In this document: positions 60,031 through 64,000 of the stretch, piece by piece
How positions within the stretch are numbered: position 1 is the first letter of the stretch
Layout: each line of letters begins with the position of its first letter
Assembly: GCF_034190915.1 (NCBI RefSeq)
Contig: NW_026947507.1
Location: forward strand, 14,766,501-14,830,500
Length of the DNA: 64,000 nucleotides
DNA from: Cavia porcellus
Lineage: Eukaryota; Chordata; Mammalia; Rodentia; Caviidae
Direction of reading: 5' to 3'
The notes under the pieces: model-generated
What the model was told of the DNA's origin: nothing
What the model saw: only the letters and a program-made list of their open reading frames with translations
The model's database searches: none
Made by a program: the position numbers and the translations under genes

Positions 60031-60455
60031 ATGAAAAAACATAGTATCTATTAATAGATTAAATCTATTGATGGAATGAATCTAGATTTAATCTAGGAAT
60101 AGATTAAACTTTAAAAGTGGACATAAATAACTTTTCTGATGATTCAAGTGGCAAAACCAACGTAAGTGATAACCTTCTGGGATAAGAGTTTTGTACTTTT
60201 CGGCTTCCTCTGTCAATATGTTCTATAATATCAAATGAGGTACAACTGGAAAATACAGTGAATGTTTAGATTTTTAAAAATTTTTATGCAGTAAAAAACA
60301 CATTACCATTAATCTCCCTCAAAATACTCCCCTTCTACTCAAACACATTTATCTCATTAATTCTTGTCACTTTCTGAAACAGTTTTACAAGTTCCCTTTT
60401 AAGTGTTTAGTTGTGCTGTAGTGGCGTTGATAGCCTGAATTAATTCAAAATGTTT

Positions 60456-60536
60456 TTTTTTTTGGTGTTGGGGATCAAACTCATGACCTTGAGCTTGCCA
60501 GGCAGGCGCTTAAGCCACTGAGCTAAATCCCCAGCC
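60456..60536 (-). mobile_element. ID SINE with 9-bp TSDs
   Basis: AAAATGTTT at 60447-60455 and 60537-60545. The body TTGGGGATCAAACTCATGAC, TTGAGCTTGCCAGGCAGGCG, TAAATCCCCAGCC lacks the GGTACC and AAAAAGACC tail motifs of the main subfamily, so this is an older or sister subfamily. Confidence 0.93.
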
Positions 60537-60545
60537 AAAATGTTT

Positions 60546-61266
60546 ACCTTTTACAATCATTTCAGCTTTGAGAAAGATTCAGGAGTTACACAGTGCCAAA
60601 TCCAAGGAAGGTTGGTGAGAGAAACATTATAATGTTCTCATGAACCTGACTTTCTGTTAGATGGCACATGGTAGCAGCATTCGCCATTCCTTTTATTTTA
60701 CCTGGTACCAATTCACAGCCTAAAAGTTTATTTGTGGTTAATAAAGAGTTCTTAAGGAAATCATAAATAAATTCGGGGTTTTAAAATTGGTGGAAAAAAC
60801 TGAGAAATTATATACGTACATGTGACTGTGTATATAGTTTATAAATCTTAAAATACAAAAGGCTGCTAAAGTTTTATGTTCTTAACACCACCTTTCATTT
60901 TTAAACATTTTCTAATTCTTTAAAAGTTAGCAATAAAAATGTATCTTCCTCCAGCACCAATGAAATTTTAAAAAACCCTTTAAAACTATTTTTCATCAAC
61001 GTTTTATCTTCACCAACCTAAATTGTTAAATTTAAAATCATACCCAAGAACCACTACAACATAATCTATCTGTTATCACTAACAGGAGACTGAATAAAGA
61101 AATAAATGTTTTCTAGATCTAGAAATAAGGCTACAGGGTTCTAGATAAAAGACATGCATTTTAAACACCTACTAGGAATCACTGGAGAGTGTCAGCTGTT
61201 ACATGAGACTTCACTTAATCAAGTGCAAGTTACTTTGGAGCGAGTCCAGCAGCATTACCAAGGACT
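60546..61266. other. No gene or recognised repeat
   Basis: AT-rich between the ID and the 3' end of the L1-derived element. Confidence 0.4.
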
Positions 61267-61267
61267 T

Positions 61268-62560
61268 ATTTTGTTTGTTTGTTTGTAATTTTATTTAAGG
61301 AGAAAAAGAAAAAAAAAACAGAAAGAGGGTACAAGTTATACAGAATTTCAGAAAGAATAAACAGTAGGAAATCACTAGTTAATAGATTACATATTGTTAT
61401 CTTAGAAATAGTTGTTCACGTTACAAAATGAAAGCATATAAAGTGGACTTTCAAACAGTGGGACTGCAAACAGTTTTGTTCAATGATCCAACAAGACTCA
61501 GTAATATGGTTATCTGTCTTATACACTTAAATATATATGCAGTTATATCCTTTAGAGCACTTTCTTTTCCTCTCTTTTGTACAATGACAATTACACATTT
61601 TGGGTTTTATTACTCCCATAGTTCTTATTACTTTTTTTTGAAGAGAGTAAAACCCAATGTGACATAACAGAACAGAGTCAAATCAAAAGGATAGACATAA
61701 TAGATAATGTAAAAACAAAATACCAGGTGATCAACAATGGTTACCATAGTGCCTCTTGCTATCTTAAAAAGAATTGCCTATATAATCAGTTATAATAAAA
61801 TTGAACAAAACAGTAAAGAATAAAACCAAAACATTGGAGACATTACAGGACTTTAAGAGAAGATAATAGTCAACCAAAATAGGCGTCGTAATGACTCTTA
61901 CTGTCTTCACAGTTGTTGCCTATACTTTTGAACTTGGTACTATCAAGCAAAGCAGAATAGGGGAAAATCAGTCAAAACAAGGTGGTGAGGGCAATACAGG
62001 GTTTCAAATCAAGTTAATAGGAAATCAAAGTAGGTTGCTATAATGTATCCTATTTTTTATTTTTCCCTTAATTAAAAAAATAATAAAAAAGTAAATAATT
62101 TTAAAAAGGAGATTGAGATAAAAGAGGGCATAACAACAAAACAGCGCAGGTCAAAGCATAACCATTTAAGCAAAATAGTGTTTTACCACAAGATATCCTG
62201 TCATAAAAGTAGTTACCACAGTGTCTCTTTCCTTGAAATCTTTTGAGTATAACTTCATATACTGTAGCACCAAACATATCAAGACAATGTAAAACCATTC
62301 AAGAGAATGACAGTATTACAGGGTATTTAGAACCAACTATCAGAAAATGAACAATGGTTTCTGTATAATCTCCTTGTCTATAAAAGTTTTTGCTTATATT
62401 ATCACATATAATAAAATCCAATAAGATACAACCTATTAAGACCGATGGAGACAGAAAAATAAAAGCTTGAAGGGACTTCAAAACAAGATGATACTAAATC
62501 AGCACTAGCTATTATGATGTCTTGTTTTCTCCAAAATAGCTGTTCCCACCATCTGATCTT
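61268..62560 (-). repeat. Degenerate ~150-bp tandem array
   Basis: On the minus strand the block GGTAACCATTGTTGATCACC and its variants recur. Plus-strand positions of the matching blocks are about 61351-61403, 61716-61765, 61862-61907, 62010-62050, 62186-62232, 62329-62380 and 62484-62524. The last six are spaced about 145-175 bp apart; the first gap would hold two units. Divergence among units is high. The same unit is present at 1522-1900 on the plus strand. Confidence 0.65.
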
Positions 62561-62637
62561 CTCTGCCTCATTTCTGTTGAGCTCTTTTTCTGTCGTTTGT
62601 TGTCAGTTTGTCTTCTTCATTTCGCTTTCTGCTCCAT

Positions 62638-63766
62638 TCATTGTGGCTCCTCTGCCACTGTTTCTGGGATCTTGGTATTTTCCTTTTTTAAAATATCCTG
62701 CAGTATTCTCTGTAGAGTTGAACTGGTGGTTGCAAATTCCCCTAGTTCCTCTTTATCCTGGAAGCACCTTGTTTTTCCAACAATTTCTAGGGACAGTTGT
62801 GCAGGATATATCAATCTTGGCTGGAGGTTATCTTTCAAAGCTTGAATTATTTCCCCCCACGCTCTTCGTGATTTGATGGTTTGTACCGAGAAATCTGCTG
62901 TAATTCTGATGGGTGTTCCCTTGTAAGTGATCTGTTTCTTGTCTCTGATGGCTTTTAATATTCTGTTCTTATACTGGATTTCTGGAATTTTGATTATTAT
63001 ATGCCTGAGTGTAGCTCTGTTTGGGTTATAGGTGGCTGGGGTCCTGTATGCCTCATACATCTGAGTATCTTTACCTTTTTGCTAAATTAGGGAAATTCTC
63101 TTGGATTATTTCTGTGAATAGTTTTTATAGTCCATTTGTTTGTGTCCCTACTTCTTCTTTTATGTTTTAAACTCTTAAGTTATAGATCTTCTTATCGTCT
63201 TCTAGCCTTTGTATTATTGCTGTTTGTTTTCTTGTTATTTTTAAGAAGTTTTTTTATTTCATGCTCCCACATTACAAATCTGCCCGCCAGTTCAGATAAT
63301 TTATCCTTAGTTTCTTTCAAGCTGTTATGCCAGCTTGATGGAGTTTCTAGTTTCCTGGTAATCTCTTTGAACCTGCTTCACGTATTCTATGTTCTCTCTA
63401 TTTTCTCCATCAAACAATTCTCCCTTTTCTCTGTTCTTCCACTCCACCACCTGTTTTTTCTTGGGCGGCGCTTAGCATTTCTCTAACTATTCTACTTATA
63501 TCTTGCTTTATTTCGTTAAATACTTCGCTTTTGAACTCGTCTATGTGGCTCTGGAGATATCGCTTTATGTCTATTGGTGCCGTGAGTGATATTGCATGTT
63601 TTCTTTTCTCATTCTCCTTTCCTGGATCAGTGTTCTCAGGATTGGGGACTGAGGGCCCTTTCTTGTTGCTTCCTCTTCCCATACTTTTTGTTCCTTCCAT
63701 ACAAGCGAGTATAGGAGGCCCAGTTTTTTTTTTCTCTTTGTCTGTTACAGTTTGTTTGAATTGCAC
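62638..63766 (-). pseudogene. L1 ORF1p-like gene, broken
   Basis: ORF1p is the trimeric RNA-binding protein that coats L1 RNA. Two open pieces remain. 63766-63410 gives a lysine-rich N-terminus and a helical stretch (IDIKRYLQSHIDEFKSEVF), which would lead into the coiled coil. 63060-62638 gives the RRM and C-terminal domain, recognisable by RHIIIKIPE, PIRITADFS, RRAWGEI and PRLIYPAQLS. Between them (63409-63061) the coiled-coil region is still visible but carries stops. Just before the second piece the frame changes: ENFPNLAK is followed by a stop in another frame. It is not functional as it stands. The plus-strand frames at 62514-62876 and 63136-63773 are antisense shadows. Confidence 0.85.
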
Positions 63767-63773
63767 CGGCTAG

Positions 63774-64000
63774 GTGTTCCCACCCACCCACTGCAGTGTA
63801 CTAGGGAGACACAGACCTGGGCAGCCTCTGCTGGGCCTGCCCCTCCAGGTCAAGCTACCGAAGGCTTCACCGCTAGGGTGCACCTCCAGGCGCTGTGACC
63901 TCGTTTGGGCTAGCTTACTGGGTCTTAGTCAGCTGCATCACCCAGGCCAGGCACTACCCACCAATCCTGCTTGACAGAGGAATTATGTGACTAAAATCAC
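63774..64000 (-). promoter_or_regulatory. L1-type 5' UTR segment
   Basis: Abruptly GC-rich sequence with CpGs (GCGGTGAAGCCTTCGGTAGC on the minus strand) directly upstream of the ORF1 start. L1 5' UTRs carry an internal promoter. This segment's position and composition fit, but no specific motif was verified. It continues up to, and perhaps past, the window edge. Confidence 0.55.

Larger units (their letters stand above)
61268..64000 (-). mobile_element. HAL1-like (half-L1) retrotransposon, runs off window
   Basis: Read on the minus strand the order is: GC-rich 5' UTR-like segment (64000-63774), broken L1 ORF1 (63766-62638), about 80 bp of spacer, about 1.3 kb of degenerate ~150-bp tandem units (62560-61268), and an (AAAC)n tail at 61268-61290. 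There is no trace of ORF2 endonuclease or reverse transcriptase where it should begin. HAL1 elements, known from several mammals, keep ORF1 and lack ORF2 and depend on L1 in trans. This copy fits that plan. The alternative is an L1 5' fragment joined by chance to another repeat. The element's 5' boundary and any TSD lie beyond or near the window edge. Confidence 0.6.

Noticed and set aside
62514..62876. 120-codon plus-strand frame
   Set aside because: Antisense to the C-terminal part of the L1 ORF1 pseudogene; a shadow frame.
63136..63773. Plus-strand hydrophobic frames
   Set aside because: Antisense to the ORF1 N-terminal and coiled-coil region. The apparent hydrophobicity comes from the reverse complement of lysine-rich codons.
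1..64000. CRISPR array, prokaryotic operons or phage
   Set aside because: No spaced identical repeats, no dense coding, and mammalian SINEs throughout.

Overview
The window is AT-rich mammalian nuclear DNA from a rodent. I see no intact protein-coding gene, rRNA, tRNA gene or CRISPR array. The rodent call rests on two abundant SINE classes: ID-type elements derived from tRNA-Ala, and B1-type 7SL elements, several with the internal duplication typical of rodent B1. The ID copies carry a diagnostic head (GGATTTAGCTCAGCGGCATAAGCG) and a 3' tail ending AAAAAGACC(A)n that differ from the mouse and rat ID consensus as I know it. B1-ID dimers also occur. This points to a non-murine rodent; Castorimorpha is only a guess. 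Older mammalian layers (MIR, L2, MER5A, L1M, MLT1-like and MaLR-like LTRs) are also visible. The open reading frames are short, mostly lie in repeats or low-complexity DNA, and show no gene-like structure.

Layout. 0-5.9 kb: MaLR-like LTR, B1 copies, a 5'-truncated tandem-repeat element (about 1.4-2.05 kb), MIRs and an L2 end. 6-12 kb: another MaLR LTR, a B1-ID dimer, a B1 with target-site duplications (TSDs) and an ID. 12.3-14.2 kb: an old LTR, a 147-bp duplicate of its 5' part, a short hAT remnant and MER5A. 15.6-25 kb: most young ID insertions, including a tandem ID pair and an ID nested in an LTR. 25-44.4 kb: very few SINEs. It holds MIR and L2 relics, an L1M fragment with a retroposed LTR 3' end inside it, and a repeat-poor, CpG-containing block near 38.8-39.7 kb that could be regulatory. 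44-54 kb: L2, B1, ID, and a textbook 81-bp hAT MITE with perfect 8-bp TSDs. 54-59 kb: AT-rich unique sequence with one strong CTCF-type motif. 59-61 kb: B1-ID, a B1 split by a second hAT MITE, and an ID.

61.27-64.0 kb, minus strand: the most interesting object. It is an L1-derived element with a GC-rich 5' UTR-like segment and a broken ORF1. Where ORF2 would be expected there are instead about 1.3 kb of degenerate ~150-bp tandem repeats ending in an (AAAC)n tail. This is the architecture of a half-L1 (HAL1-like) element. The same repeat units and tail type occur on the plus strand at 1.4-2.05 kb, so this is a dispersed family.

The parts do not form a pathway. The biology visible is retrotransposition (L1 machinery moving ID, B1, half-L1 and an LTR transcript end), hAT transposition, and possibly long-range regulation in the SINE-poor interval.
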